Source: Micromonospora andamanensis | GTDB taxonomy: Bacteria; Actinomycetota; Actinomycetes; Mycobacteriales; Micromonosporaceae | Direction of reading: 5' to 3' | NCBI RefSeq assembly: GCF_016863495.1 | Contig: NZ_BOOZ01000023.1 | Span: 88,616 to 152,615, forward strand | DNA length: 64,000 nucleotides | Shown: positions 1 through 7,744 of the stretch, in pieces | How the letters are laid out: each line of letters starts with the position of its first letter | How positions within the stretch are numbered: the first letter of the stretch is position 1 | The notes under the pieces: generated by a model | The model's database searches: none | Told to the model about the DNA's origin: nothing | Seen by the model: the letters and a program-made list of their open reading frames with translations, nothing else | Position numbers and translations under genes: made by a program

Positions 1-574
1 GGTCGGTTACGCCGCTGACGCGGTCCGGGAACGGCAGGCCGACCTGGAGCGCCGGTACGGCGTCACGATCACCCTGGTCGCCAACGACAAGGCCGAGGAG
101 TGGAACAACGCTTACTCCCTCTGGCTGGCGCGTGACTGGTTCTCCCGGGGCGTCCTGCTGGTCAACGGGGACACCGTGCACCCGGTGAGCATCGAGAAGA
201 CCCTGCTGGCCGAGCGGGGGCCCGGCGTGCTGCTGGCGATCGACACCCTCAAGCCCCTGGCCGAGGAGGAGATGAAGACCACCTTCGACGCCGCCGGCCA
301 GCTCACCCGGATCACCAAGCTGATGGACCCGGGCGAGGCGTACGGCGAGTACATCGGGGCCACTCTCATCGAGCCGCAGGTGGCCGAGGCGCTCGCCGAC
401 GCCCTGGAGGCGACCTGGCGACGCGATCCGAACCTGTACTACGAGGACGGGTACCAGGAGTTCGCCGACCGGGGCGGCGAGGTCCGGGCCGCGCCGATCG
501 GCGACGTGGCGTGGGTCGAGGTCGACAACCACGCCGACCTGACCCGGGCGCGGGAGATCGCGTGCCGTTACTAG
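1..574 (+). CDS. Sugar/alcohol-phosphate nucleotidyltransferase, C-terminal part
   Basis: The frame is open from base 2 and stops at 574, so about 190 C-terminal residues are visible; the N-terminal nucleotide-binding loop lies outside the window. LLVNGDTVHP is the central strand of the GT-A-like NTP_transferase fold, whose Asp binds the metal. WVEVDNHADLTRA near the end is typical of the phosphocholine / inositol-phosphate cytidylyltransferase subgroup. The next gene overlaps it by 13 bases and the third overlaps the second by 17, so the three are one operon. With a CDP-alcohol phosphatidyltransferase two genes on, making a CDP-activated polyol is a reasonable inference. The exact substrate cannot be read from the sequence. 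Confidence 0.75.
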   Translation, partial: VGYAADAVRERQADLERRYGVTITLVANDKAEEWNNAYSLWLARDWFSRGVLLVNGDTVHPVSIEKTLLAERGPGVLLAIDTLKPLAEEEMKTTFDAAGQLTRITKLMDPGEAYGEYIGATLIEPQVAEALADALEATWRRDPNLYYEDGYQEFADRGGEVRAAPIGDVAWVEVDNHADLTRAREIACRY

Positions 575-1629
575 CCCGTACCGTCGCGACGCCGCTGTCG
601 ATCGAGGTCCGCCGGGGCGCGGTGGCCGACCTCGGCACGCTGCTGGCCGACCGCCGGATCTCCAGCGGCGGCGACGTCGCGGTGGTGGTCGGCCCCGGTC
701 AGGGCGAGAAGATCGTCGAGCTGTGTCGGCCGTCGCTCGGGTCGGCCGACGTGTTCACCGTCGCCGGTGGCACCGTCGACTCCGCGAACGAGCTCGGCGA
801 CCAGTTGCGTCGCCGCAGCTACGACGCAGTCGTCGGGATCGGCGGCGGCAAGACGATCGACACCGCCAAGTACGCCGCCACCCGCTACGGCATCCCGATG
901 GTCACCGTGGCGACAAGCCTCGCCAACGACGGGATCGCGTCTCCGGTGGCGTCGCTGACCCACGAGGGCGGCAAAGGCTCGTACGGGGTGCACATCCCGA
1001 TCGCCGTACTTGTCGATCTCGACTTCGTGGAGAACGGACCGGACCGGCAGACCCAGGCCGGCATCGGCGACGCGGTGAGCAATCTCAGCGCCTGCGCCGA
1101 CTGGGAGCTGGCCCACGAGGTTCGCGGTGAGCCGATCGACGGCCTGGCTGTGACGCTGGCCCGCACCGGGGCGGAGGCGTTGGTCAACCATCCCGGAAAG
1201 ATCACCGACGACGGGTTCCTGACCACGCTCGCCGAGGCTCTGATCCTGGGCGGCATCTCGATGTCGATATGCGGTTCCAGCCGGCCGGCGAGCGGCGGTG
1301 ACCACGAGATCTCGCACGCCATCGACCGCCTCTTCCCCGGCACCGCCTCGCATGGGGAGCAGGTCGGGCTGGGCGCGCTGTTCTGCACCTTCCTCCGGGG
1401 CGACCTGGAACGGTTCGGTCAGCTCGCCCGCTGCCTGCACCGGCACGGGCTGTCCACCCGACCGGCCGATCTCGGGCTCACCGACGACCAGTTCGTCGAG
1501 GCGGTGGCCTTCGCCCCGCACACCCGGCCCGACCGCTACACGATCCTCGAACACCTGGCGCTGTCCGCCGATGACCTTCGTACCCGGCTGGGAGACTACG
1601 TTGACGCCCTTCGTGAGCACCTTGGCTGA
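562..1629 (+). CDS. Iron/zinc-containing alcohol dehydrogenase, glycerol-1-phosphate dehydrogenase (EgsA/AraM) type
   Basis: The 355-residue product starts at GTG 562, 13 bases before the upstream stop; a farther-upstream start would give a basic, Pro-rich tail unlike the family. VVGIGGGKTIDTAKYAA is the NAD(P)-binding glycine motif. GIGDAVSN supplies the metal-binding Asp, and SGGDHEISHAIDR and SHGEQVG supply the two metal-binding His. This is the Fe-ADH_2 pattern of sn-glycerol-1-phosphate dehydrogenases, which reduce dihydroxyacetone phosphate. It lies between a nucleotidyltransferase and a CDP-alcohol phosphatidyltransferase, so it probably supplies a polyol-phosphate backbone. It might act on another ketose or cyclitol phosphate. 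Family assignment is firm, substrate is not. Confidence 0.8.
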   Translation: MPLLARTVATPLSIEVRRGAVADLGTLLADRRISSGGDVAVVVGPGQGEKIVELCRPSLGSADVFTVAGGTVDSANELGDQLRRRSYDAVVGIGGGKTIDTAKYAATRYGIPMVTVATSLANDGIASPVASLTHEGGKGSYGVHIPIAVLVDLDFVENGPDRQTQAGIGDAVSNLSACADWELAHEVRGEPIDGLAVTLARTGAEALVNHPGKITDDGFLTTLAEALILGGISMSICGSSRPASGGDHEISHAIDRLFPGTASHGEQVGLGALFCTFLRGDLERFGQLARCLHRHGLSTRPADLGLTDDQFVEAVAFAPHTRPDRYTILEHLALSADDLRTRLGDYVDALREHLG

Positions 1630-2329
1630 GCCGTCCCACCCCACGGTCGCCGACTTCCACCGGGTGAACCGGGGCGGTGGCCTGTTCAGCGAGTCGGTAA
1701 GCCAGTGGATCGGCGCGGTCTTCGCGCTCGTCGCCCAGCGTCTCGGGCTCCGGCCGACCGCGCTGACCATCACCAACCTGCTGCTCGGGCTGGCCACCTC
1801 GGTCACCGTGGTGGCCCTCGCCGGTCCGGTCGCCGCCGGGGACGTGCCGGCAGTGGTGGTCGGGCTCGTCGCGCTCGTCGGCTGGCAGATCGCGTACGCC
1901 CTGGACTGCGCCGACGGTCAACTGGCCCGGGTGACCGGGCAGGGCAGCGCGGCCGGTGCCCGGGTCGACGTGCTCTGTGACGTGGCCGCCCAGATCGCAC
2001 TGGTCGCTGCCCTGTCAGCCACCGCCCTGGCGCAGCAGCCGGAGACGCCTACCTGGTTGGTGGCGGCGTTCGCCGGCACCTGGATGGTCAACCTGGTCAC
2101 CTCGGTCATGCAGGCCGGTCCGAACGCCGCCAGCATGGTCACCTCCACCAGCCTGCCGGTACGCCTGGTCAAGCTGGTCCGCGACTACGGTGCGGTCATC
2201 TTCGTGGCCGCCCTGGTGCTGGCGTTCGCTCCGGCGCTCACCCTCTGGGTCATGATCGCCTTCACCGCAGTCAACGGCGGCTTCCTCCTGGCCAGCATCG
2301 CCTTCTCCGCCCGCGCCAGCCTCCGCTGA
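1613..2329 (+). CDS. CDP-alcohol phosphatidyltransferase family membrane enzyme
   Basis: The GTG at 1613 overlaps the previous gene by 17 bases and gives 238 residues; an ATG at 1571 is an alternative. The family signature is complete: D-C-A-D-G-Q-L-A-R, then eight residues, G, three residues, D, three residues, D. This chelates metal and transfers a phospho-alcohol from a CDP-activated donor, releasing CMP. About five or six hydrophobic segments flank it (for example around VTVVALAGPVAAG and AVIFVAALVLAFAPAL), as expected for an inner-membrane enzyme. As last gene of the operon it probably joins the CDP-alcohol made by the first product to the polyol phosphate made by the second, giving an uncommon phospholipid or phosphodiester solute. 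The acceptor is unknown. Confidence 0.85.
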   Translation: MSTLAEPSHPTVADFHRVNRGGGLFSESVSQWIGAVFALVAQRLGLRPTALTITNLLLGLATSVTVVALAGPVAAGDVPAVVVGLVALVGWQIAYALDCADGQLARVTGQGSAAGARVDVLCDVAAQIALVAALSATALAQQPETPTWLVAAFAGTWMVNLVTSVMQAGPNAASMVTSTSLPVRLVKLVRDYGAVIFVAALVLAFAPALTLWVMIAFTAVNGGFLLASIAFSARASLR

Positions 2330-2344
2330 CCACGAGCCGTCGTC

Positions 2345-2392
2345 GATCTTGGACGAATTCAGCCCCTCAGGGGGCCGTTTCAGTCCAAGGTC
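2345..2392. repeat. Hairpin element between convergent genes (ATCTTGGAC head)
   Basis: A 10-base arm GATCTTGGAC (2345-2354) is answered by GTCCAAGGTC (2383-2392), with nine of ten positions complementary and one G-T wobble. A small CCCC-TCA-GGGG stem sits inside. It lies between the convergent CDP-alcohol transferase and GT4 genes, so it may terminate both. Its head resembles those of the hairpins near 30111 and 55903. Confidence 0.55.
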
Positions 2393-2442
2393 TATCCACG
2401 GCTCGGCGGGTGGGATAGGCCCGTTTCGGCGGAACGGGTCGA

Positions 2443-3744
2443 TCAAGAGCGGGTGAGGGAGGCGTAGATGTCGAGGAGGCGCTTGGTGACCAGGTCGGGG
2501 TGGAAGGTGCGCTCGTAGCGGGACCGAGCGGGGGCGGAGAGTGCGGCGGCCCCCGCCGCAGCCGTCGGCAGCGCGGCGGCCAGCGCGGCCGGCTCCGGAG
2601 GCACCACCCAACCGGCCTCACCGACCACGATCCCGGCCGGCAGTGCGCCCGCTCCGGCGCCCTCGACCCGGCCACCGGAACCCGCCGGGCCACCCGGACC
2701 GGCCGGGGCGGGCGCTGAGGCGACAGCGGCCGGGCCGGTGCCGGCGGGCTCCCGAGGGGTGTCCGCGCCAACCAGGTAGGGAATGCCGCCGAGTGCGGTG
2801 CCGAGCACCGGCCGGCCGCTGGCCAACGCCTCGATGATCACGGTCGGCAGCACGTCGTGCCAGGTGGACGTCGCCAGCACCACGGCGCTGTCGGCAAGCG
2901 CCTGCCGGACGCCGGCCCGGTCCAGCGGGCCGAGGTAGGCGACGTCGGAGCGCTCTGCCGCCACCGCTTCGACAAGCGGGCGCAGTTCACCGTCTCCGGC
3001 GACGCGGAGCGGGCCCAGGGCGCCGTCCGGGTGTCGCCGCCAGGCCTCCATCAGCAGGTCGAGGCCCTTCTCGGGAGAGAGCCGGCCGAGGAACAGGAAA
3101 CCCTGGCCCAGCGGTGCGGGCGCGCCCGGGTCGGGAATTCCGTTCGGCTTCACGACGATTCGCGAATCGGGGATGCCGTAGTCGCGCAGGTGATCGGCGA
3201 CCGCTGTGGTCAGCGCGATGAACCTGTCCACCGACTTCCAGGTGCCCCGGTGCACGGCCAGCGTGGTGGCCATCAGCGCGCTCTGCGCCCGCGACCCCCG
3301 GTAGCAGCGATGCACCACCGCCGGCACACCCAGTGCCCGGCCCCGGCAGTCCTGGCAGATCATGCCGTCCCGGAAGTACAGCCCCGACGAGCAGACCTGG
3401 CGGTAGTTGTGCACCGTCTGCACCACGGGCACGCCGTGCCGGTGCGCGGTCCGCACCACCCAGGGCGACAGCAGGGGGTACGGATTGTGCAGGTGCAGCA
3501 CGTCCGGGCGGTGCTCGGCGAGCAGGCGGCCCAGCTCCTGCTGGGCGCGGGGCGCGTAGATCGGGGAGATCGGTAGCAGCGCCTTCGCCGCCTTCGGCAT
3601 CGACGGGATCTCGTCGGAGCTGCGCAGGAACGGCAGCACCTCCACCCCGGCGGCGGTGAGCTGGGCGATCTCCGCGTCGACGATTGTGTTCTCGCCGGAA
3701 GGCTGAGCTTCCCGATACCGGTTGTGCGCCACCACGATTCTCAC
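2443..3744 (-). CDS. GT4-family glycosyltransferase
   Basis: The 433-residue protein starts at GTG 3744, eight bases after a -10 box TAGCCT. It has two Rossmann-like halves. The N-terminal half carries the acceptor side (VVAHNRYREAQPSGE, HLHNPYPLLSP, VQTVHNYR). The C-terminal half has FLGRLSPEKGLDLLMEAW and PTVIIEALASGRPVLGT, the E-x7-E nucleotide-sugar region of GT4 retaining enzymes. Residues about 60-190 contain Cys pairs (CSSGLYFRDGMICQDC) often seen in this subgroup. Residues about 335-385 are an Ala/Gly/Pro-rich insertion within an otherwise ordinary domain. It is divergent from the DNA glycosylase and near a polyprenyl sugar transferase, so a role in surface polysaccharide assembly is likely. 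Sugar specificity is unknown. Confidence 0.85.
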   Translation of the reverse strand: MRIVVAHNRYREAQPSGENTIVDAEIAQLTAAGVEVLPFLRSSDEIPSMPKAAKALLPISPIYAPRAQQELGRLLAEHRPDVLHLHNPYPLLSPWVVRTAHRHGVPVVQTVHNYRQVCSSGLYFRDGMICQDCRGRALGVPAVVHRCYRGSRAQSALMATTLAVHRGTWKSVDRFIALTTAVADHLRDYGIPDSRIVVKPNGIPDPGAPAPLGQGFLFLGRLSPEKGLDLLMEAWRRHPDGALGPLRVAGDGELRPLVEAVAAERSDVAYLGPLDRAGVRQALADSAVVLATSTWHDVLPTVIIEALASGRPVLGTALGGIPYLVGADTPREPAGTGPAAVASAPAPAGPGGPAGSGGRVEGAGAGALPAGIVVGEAGWVVPPEPAALAAALPTAAAGAAALSAPARSRYERTFHPDLVTKRLLDIYASLTRS

Positions 3745-3752
3745 GGGAAAGA

Positions 3753-3758
3753 AGGCTA
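3753..3758 (-). promoter_or_regulatory. -10 box of the GT4 gene, leaderless
   Basis: TAGCCT on the minus strand ends eight bases before GTG 3744. It overlaps the opposite-strand -10 box of the fpg-type gene by two bases (3757-3758). Confidence 0.5.
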
Positions 3759-3762
3759 CCGT
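3757..3762 (+). promoter_or_regulatory. -10 box of the Fpg/Nei gene, leaderless
   Basis: TACCGT lies six bases before ATG 3769, placing the transcription start at or next to the start codon. It overlaps the divergent -10 box of the GT4 gene. Confidence 0.55.
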
Positions 3763-3768
3763 TGGACG

Positions 3769-4629
3769 ATGCCCGAACTACCGGAGGTGGAGGCGCTCGC
3801 CGGTTACCTGCGACAGCGCGCGGTGGGCCGGCGTGTCGACCGTCTGGAGGTCGCCGCGATAAGCGCCCTGAAGACGTACGACCCGGCGCCGACAGTGGTC
3901 GGGGGCCGGGCGGTGACCGACGCCCGGCGGCACGGCAAGTTCCTCGACGTGGTCTTCGACGGCGGTCTGCACCTGGTGGTCCACCTGGCCCGCGCCGGCT
4001 GGCTGCACTACCGGGAGGCGTTCGCCTCGACCGTTCCGTTACGGCCGGGCAAGGGACCGATAGCGATCCGGGTACGCCTCGACGACGGCTCCGGCTTCGA
4101 CCTGACCGAGGCCGGTACGCAGAAGAAACTCGCCGCCTACCTGGTGACGAACCCGCAGGCGGTGCCAGGGGTGGCCAAGCTCGGGCCGGACGCGCTCTCG
4201 GCCGACCTCGCCACCTTCGCCAGCGCGCTGCGTGGCCGCCGGGGCCAGGTCAAGGGGGTGCTCACCGACCAGTCGGTGCTCGGCGGGGTCGGCAACGCGT
4301 ACTCCGACGAGATCCTGCACGCCGCGAAGCTCTCGCCGTTCGCGTTGACCGACCGGCTGACCGACGACCAGATGGCGACCCTGCACGCGGCGACCCGCCG
4401 GGTGCTCGGTGACGCGGTGACCCGGTCGCTGGGGCAGCGGGCCGCGGAGTTGAAGGGCGAGAAGCGCTCGGGGCTCAAGGTGCACGCGCGGACCGGGCTG
4501 CCCTGTCCGGTCTGCGGCGACACGGTCCGGGAGGTCTCGTTCGCCGACTCCAGCCTCCAGTACTGCCCCACCTGCCAGACCGGCGGAAAGCCCCTTGCTG
4601 ACCGACGGTTGTCCCGACTCGTACGGTGA
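3769..4629 (+). CDS. Fpg/Nei-family DNA glycosylase (formamidopyrimidine-DNA glycosylase type)
   Basis: A base-excision repair enzyme that removes oxidised bases and cleaves the abasic site. After Met removal the protein begins PELPEVE, giving the catalytic proline and neighbouring glutamate; the start at ATG 3769 is fixed by this motif. RRHGKFL holds the conserved lysine, and SVLGGVGNAYSDEIL is the helix-two-turn-helix DNA-binding element. The C-terminal zinc finger is C-P-V-C ... Y-C-P-T-C-Q-T-G-G-K. The length of 286 residues is normal. The N-terminal MPELPEVE resembles Fpg more than Nei (MPEGPE), but actinomycetes carry several paralogues, so no gene symbol is given. It shares a 24-base divergent promoter region with the GT4 gene. 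Confidence 0.9.
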   Translation: MPELPEVEALAGYLRQRAVGRRVDRLEVAAISALKTYDPAPTVVGGRAVTDARRHGKFLDVVFDGGLHLVVHLARAGWLHYREAFASTVPLRPGKGPIAIRVRLDDGSGFDLTEAGTQKKLAAYLVTNPQAVPGVAKLGPDALSADLATFASALRGRRGQVKGVLTDQSVLGGVGNAYSDEILHAAKLSPFALTDRLTDDQMATLHAATRRVLGDAVTRSLGQRAAELKGEKRSGLKVHARTGLPCPVCGDTVREVSFADSSLQYCPTCQTGGKPLADRRLSRLVR

Positions 4630-4717
4630 GTAACACCACTCGCTGATTACGGAGCGGAATCGGACGCGCGGTGCGCAACCACCGGTCCGGCGCTCTACCC
4701 GGGCCGCCATCCATCGG

Positions 4718-4883
4718 TATAGTGGCCCGGTCCCCGGCCTCCGAATGGCATGAGGCCGGCCAGATCCCAGGCGGTAGGTGGCCGCCGCGCAATGTCCCTC
4801 GGGTCGGCGACGGAACGGAACTCGCGTGGGAAACTGGAACGGTGGGCGACCCGGGCGGTCACGGCGAGTGAACGCGACGGGTC
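4718..4883 (+). promoter_or_regulatory. Promoter and structured leader of the polyprenyl sugar transferase gene
   Basis: TATAGT at 4718-4723 is a good -10 box. It is followed by about 160 bases before the first possible start codon. This leader contains inverted repeats CCGGCCT/AGGCCGG (4734-4740 with 4753-4759) and CGGGTCG/CGACCCG further on. No known riboswitch is recognised; it could be a structured leader or simply a long G+C-rich untranslated region. Confidence 0.4.
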
Positions 4884-6467
4884 ATGCGGGAGGACATGGG
4901 TGAGGTGACGGCTAGCCTCCAGCGCCCGGTGACCAACGAAGGCCGGAGCAGACTCGTGCGGCACGTCGACAGCTTCGAGATCCAGCCGCCGAACCCGCCG
5001 TCCCCGAACGGCGTACCCCGATCGGCGTGGGCCCGCGCCCGACGGCGCGTGTCGCGCTGGCACCGGCCCTACACCGCGATCCTGCTGCTGCTCGACTTCG
5101 CCGCGGCGGCCTTCGCCAGCTACACCGCGATCCGCACCTTCGATCAGGCCACAGCCGGTTTCCACGAGGCGCAGAACGACCCGACCTGGTTCTACACCGT
5201 CGCGTTCCTGCTGCTGCCGCTCGGCTGGCTGGTCATCCTCTGGTTCAACGGCGCGTACGACAGGCGCTGTCTCGGACTCGGGCCGGACGAGTTCAAGCGG
5301 GTGATCCGGGCCGGGGTGACCGTCTGCGCGGCGGTGTCCTTCCTCGCCTTCGCCACCAAGACCGATCTGTCCCGGTTCACCGTCGGCACGGCGCTGCTGC
5401 TGGCGCTGCTGCTGATCCTGCTGGGCCGGATCCTGGCCCGCTTCGTGCTGCACACCGTCCGGCGCAACATCCAGCAGGCGGCGCACCGGATGGTGCTTGT
5501 CGGCACCCTGCCGGAGTGCCTGGAGGTGTACACGGCTGTCACCCGCACCCCGGCCGCCGGGCTCGTCCCGGTGGCCATCCACATCACCGACGGGTACGCG
5601 GCGGCCAAGGGCGTGCAGACCCCGGTGCCGGTGTACGCGGGCCGCGACGTGCTGGCCCTGGTGCGCGAGGTGGGCGCGGACACCATCGCGGTCTGTGGCT
5701 CCGCCAGCGCCGAGCCCGGCGAGCTGCGCCGGCTGGCCTGGCAGCTGGAGGGCTCCGGCGTCGACCTGGTGGTTGCCCCGCAGCTGACCGACATCGCCGG
5801 TCCCCGGGTGCACATCCGCCCGATCGAGGGCCTGCCGCTGCTGCACGTCGAGGAGCCCACGCTGTCCGGGCCGGCGCTGCTGGCCAAGAACATGATGGAC
5901 CGGGTCGCCGCCGGGCTCGGGCTGCTCGCGCTGATCCCGGTCTTCGTCGCGATCGCCATCGCGATCCGGATCTCCGACCCGGGTCCGGTGTTCTTCCGGC
6001 AACCCCGGGTGGGGCACGAGGGGCGCACGTTCCGGGTGTGGAAGTTCCGGACCATGTACGTCGACGCGGAGGACCGGCTGGCCAGTCTGGTCGACCAGAA
6101 CGAGACCGACGGCATGCTGTTCAAGATGAAGCAGGATCCCCGGGTCTTCCCGGTGGGCCGCTTCCTGCGTGCCTCGTCGCTTGACGAGCTGCCGCAGCTG
6201 ATAAACGTGCTCAAGGGTGAGATGTCGCTTGTCGGGCCGCGTCCGCTGCCGGCCGACGACGGTGACTTCCTGGGTGATGTGCGGCGTCGACTGCTGGTCC
6301 GTCCCGGTATGACCGGGTTGTGGCAGGTGTCGGGCCGCTCCGACCTCTCCTGGGACGAGGCCGTCCGGCTGGACCTGTACTACGTCGACAACTGGTCGCT
6401 CGCGTACGACCTGAGCATCCTGTGGCGCACTGTGGGTGTGGTGGTGGCGCGCAAGGGCGCGTACTGA
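4884..6467 (+). CDS. Polyprenyl glycosylphosphotransferase (WbaP/CpsE-like initiating sugar transferase)
   Basis: Starts the lipid-linked oligosaccharide by moving a sugar phosphate from a UDP-sugar to undecaprenyl phosphate. About four N-terminal membrane segments (residues about 60-185) are followed by a CoA-binding-like domain (about 195-310, VLVGTLPECLEVY) and a fifth hydrophobic segment (AAGLGLLALIPVFVAIAIAI). The catalytic bacterial sugar transferase domain has FRVWKFRTM, the basic/acidic SSLDELPQL and VGPRPLP motifs, and ends LDLYYVDNWSLAYDL. The 527-residue length is usual. Start choice is uncertain: ATG 4884 gives the longest product, and ATG 4896 or GTG 4905 are possible. It probably works with the LCP proteins and GT4 enzyme nearby in cell-surface polymer synthesis. 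Confidence 0.88.
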   Translation: MREDMGEVTASLQRPVTNEGRSRLVRHVDSFEIQPPNPPSPNGVPRSAWARARRRVSRWHRPYTAILLLLDFAAAAFASYTAIRTFDQATAGFHEAQNDPTWFYTVAFLLLPLGWLVILWFNGAYDRRCLGLGPDEFKRVIRAGVTVCAAVSFLAFATKTDLSRFTVGTALLLALLLILLGRILARFVLHTVRRNIQQAAHRMVLVGTLPECLEVYTAVTRTPAAGLVPVAIHITDGYAAAKGVQTPVPVYAGRDVLALVREVGADTIAVCGSASAEPGELRRLAWQLEGSGVDLVVAPQLTDIAGPRVHIRPIEGLPLLHVEEPTLSGPALLAKNMMDRVAAGLGLLALIPVFVAIAIAIRISDPGPVFFRQPRVGHEGRTFRVWKFRTMYVDAEDRLASLVDQNETDGMLFKMKQDPRVFPVGRFLRASSLDELPQLINVLKGEMSLVGPRPLPADDGDFLGDVRRRLLVRPGMTGLWQVSGRSDLSWDEAVRLDLYYVDNWSLAYDLSILWRTVGVVVARKGAY

Positions 6468-6517
6468 CCGGCGCCCACCCCTTTCCCGCAGCGCCCCCAA
6501 CCAGCAGGATCATCGAC

Positions 6518-7744
6518 GTGGGTGGCAACATCTCCGCCGTGATCGGCGTTTTCTCCCTGGTCAGTGTGCTGGCCGGGGCGCTGTACGCGGTCGGCCGGCT
6601 GCGTGGGCGACGCGGCATCGCCACGCCCGGGCAGCGGGCCACGTACGAGGTGCTGCACACCGCCGGGCTGGCGGCCGAGCCGCTGCGGGCCGGCCTGAAC
6701 CCGGCTGGCGCGGCGAAGGCCGCCCGCCACCTGCGCACCCTGGTCGGCGCGGATGGGCTGGCGCTCACCGACACCGACGACCTGCTGGCGCTGGACGGAC
6801 GCGGCGCGCACCACCGGGAGCAGTTGCGGACCGCCGCCCGTCGGGTGATCGCGTCAGAGCGGTCCACCGTGCTGGGTGAGGCGGAGCTGACCTGCGACCG
6901 GATCGACTGCCCGGTCCGGGGTGCGGTGGTGGCCCCGCTGGGTGGGGCGTCAGGCCGGATCGCGGGTGCGCTTGTCGCCGTCACCGACGGCGCACCGGCA
7001 CCCGGTCTGGTCCAGGCCGCCCTGGAGACCGCCCACTGGGCCGGTAGCCAGGTGGCGCTGGCGGAGCTGGACTCGTCCCGGGAACGGTTGGCCCGGGCCG
7101 AGGTGCGCGCGTTGCGTGCCCAGATCAGCCCGCACTTCATCTACAACGCGCTCACCGCCATCGGTTCCTTCGTCCGGACCGATCCCGAGCGCGCCCGGGA
7201 GCTGATCCTGGAGTTCGCCGAGTTCACCAGGTACTCGTTCCGGGCGCACGGCGAGTTCACCACGTTGGCGGAGGAACTGCGCTCGATCGACCGCTACCTG
7301 ACCATCGAGCGGGCCCGGTTCGGCGACCGGCTTCAGGTGCGGCTTCAGATCGCCCCCGAGGTGCTGCCGGTGACCCTGCCGTTCCTGTGCCTCCAACCTC
7401 TCGTCGAGAACGCGGTACGCCACGGGTTGTCGCGCAAGCCGGGCACGGGCATGGTGAGCATCGAGGCCCGGGATGCGGGCGCGGAATGCCACATAACGGT
7501 GGAGGACGACGGAGTGGGGATGGATCCGGCCACGCTTACCGCGGGAATCGCCGAGCTGGCCGGGTCCACCGGCGACCCGGGGGACGATCCGGGCCAGCAC
7601 GTCGGGCTGTCGAACGTCGACGAGCGCCTGCGGTCGGTCTTCGGCGACGGCTTCGGCCTGGTCGTCGAGACAGGCGTCGGCTCGGGTACGAAGGTGAGCA
7701 TGCGGGTGCCGAAGTTCCACCCCGGCGTACGGGCGGGCTCGTGA
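6518..7744 (+). CDS. LytS/YehU-type sensor histidine kinase
   Basis: The 408-residue kinase starts at GTG 6518; no Met lies earlier in a family-like segment. One N-terminal membrane helix (AVIGVFSLVSVLAGALYAVG) is followed by a GAF-like cytoplasmic region (about 40-190) that includes CDRIDCPVRGAVVAPL. The His_kinase box RAQISPHFIYNALTAIGSF has the phospho-acceptor His near residue 206. The HATPase domain shows LVENAVRHGLSRKPG and VEDDGVGM. The last codon overlaps the LytTR regulator by four bases (GTGA), so the two are translationally coupled. Unlike BtsS or LytS it lacks the multi-helix membrane sensor, so it may sense an internal or weakly membrane-associated signal. The symporter genes downstream are the likely targets. 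Confidence 0.85.
   Translation: MGGNISAVIGVFSLVSVLAGALYAVGRLRGRRGIATPGQRATYEVLHTAGLAAEPLRAGLNPAGAAKAARHLRTLVGADGLALTDTDDLLALDGRGAHHREQLRTAARRVIASERSTVLGEAELTCDRIDCPVRGAVVAPLGGASGRIAGALVAVTDGAPAPGLVQAALETAHWAGSQVALAELDSSRERLARAEVRALRAQISPHFIYNALTAIGSFVRTDPERARELILEFAEFTRYSFRAHGEFTTLAEELRSIDRYLTIERARFGDRLQVRLQIAPEVLPVTLPFLCLQPLVENAVRHGLSRKPGTGMVSIEARDAGAECHITVEDDGVGMDPATLTAGIAELAGSTGDPGDDPGQHVGLSNVDERLRSVFGDGFGLVVETGVGSGTKVSMRVPKFHPGVRAGS

Noticed and set aside
112..369. Several short minus-strand frames over the first three genes
   Set aside because: They are antisense to an overlapping operon with clear families and have no ribosome-binding sites or recognisable motifs.
4718..4883. A known riboswitch (cyclic-di-nucleotide or cobalamin) in the sugar-transferase leader
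   Set aside because: None of the conserved core motifs could be matched by eye; only generic G+C-rich stems are visible.
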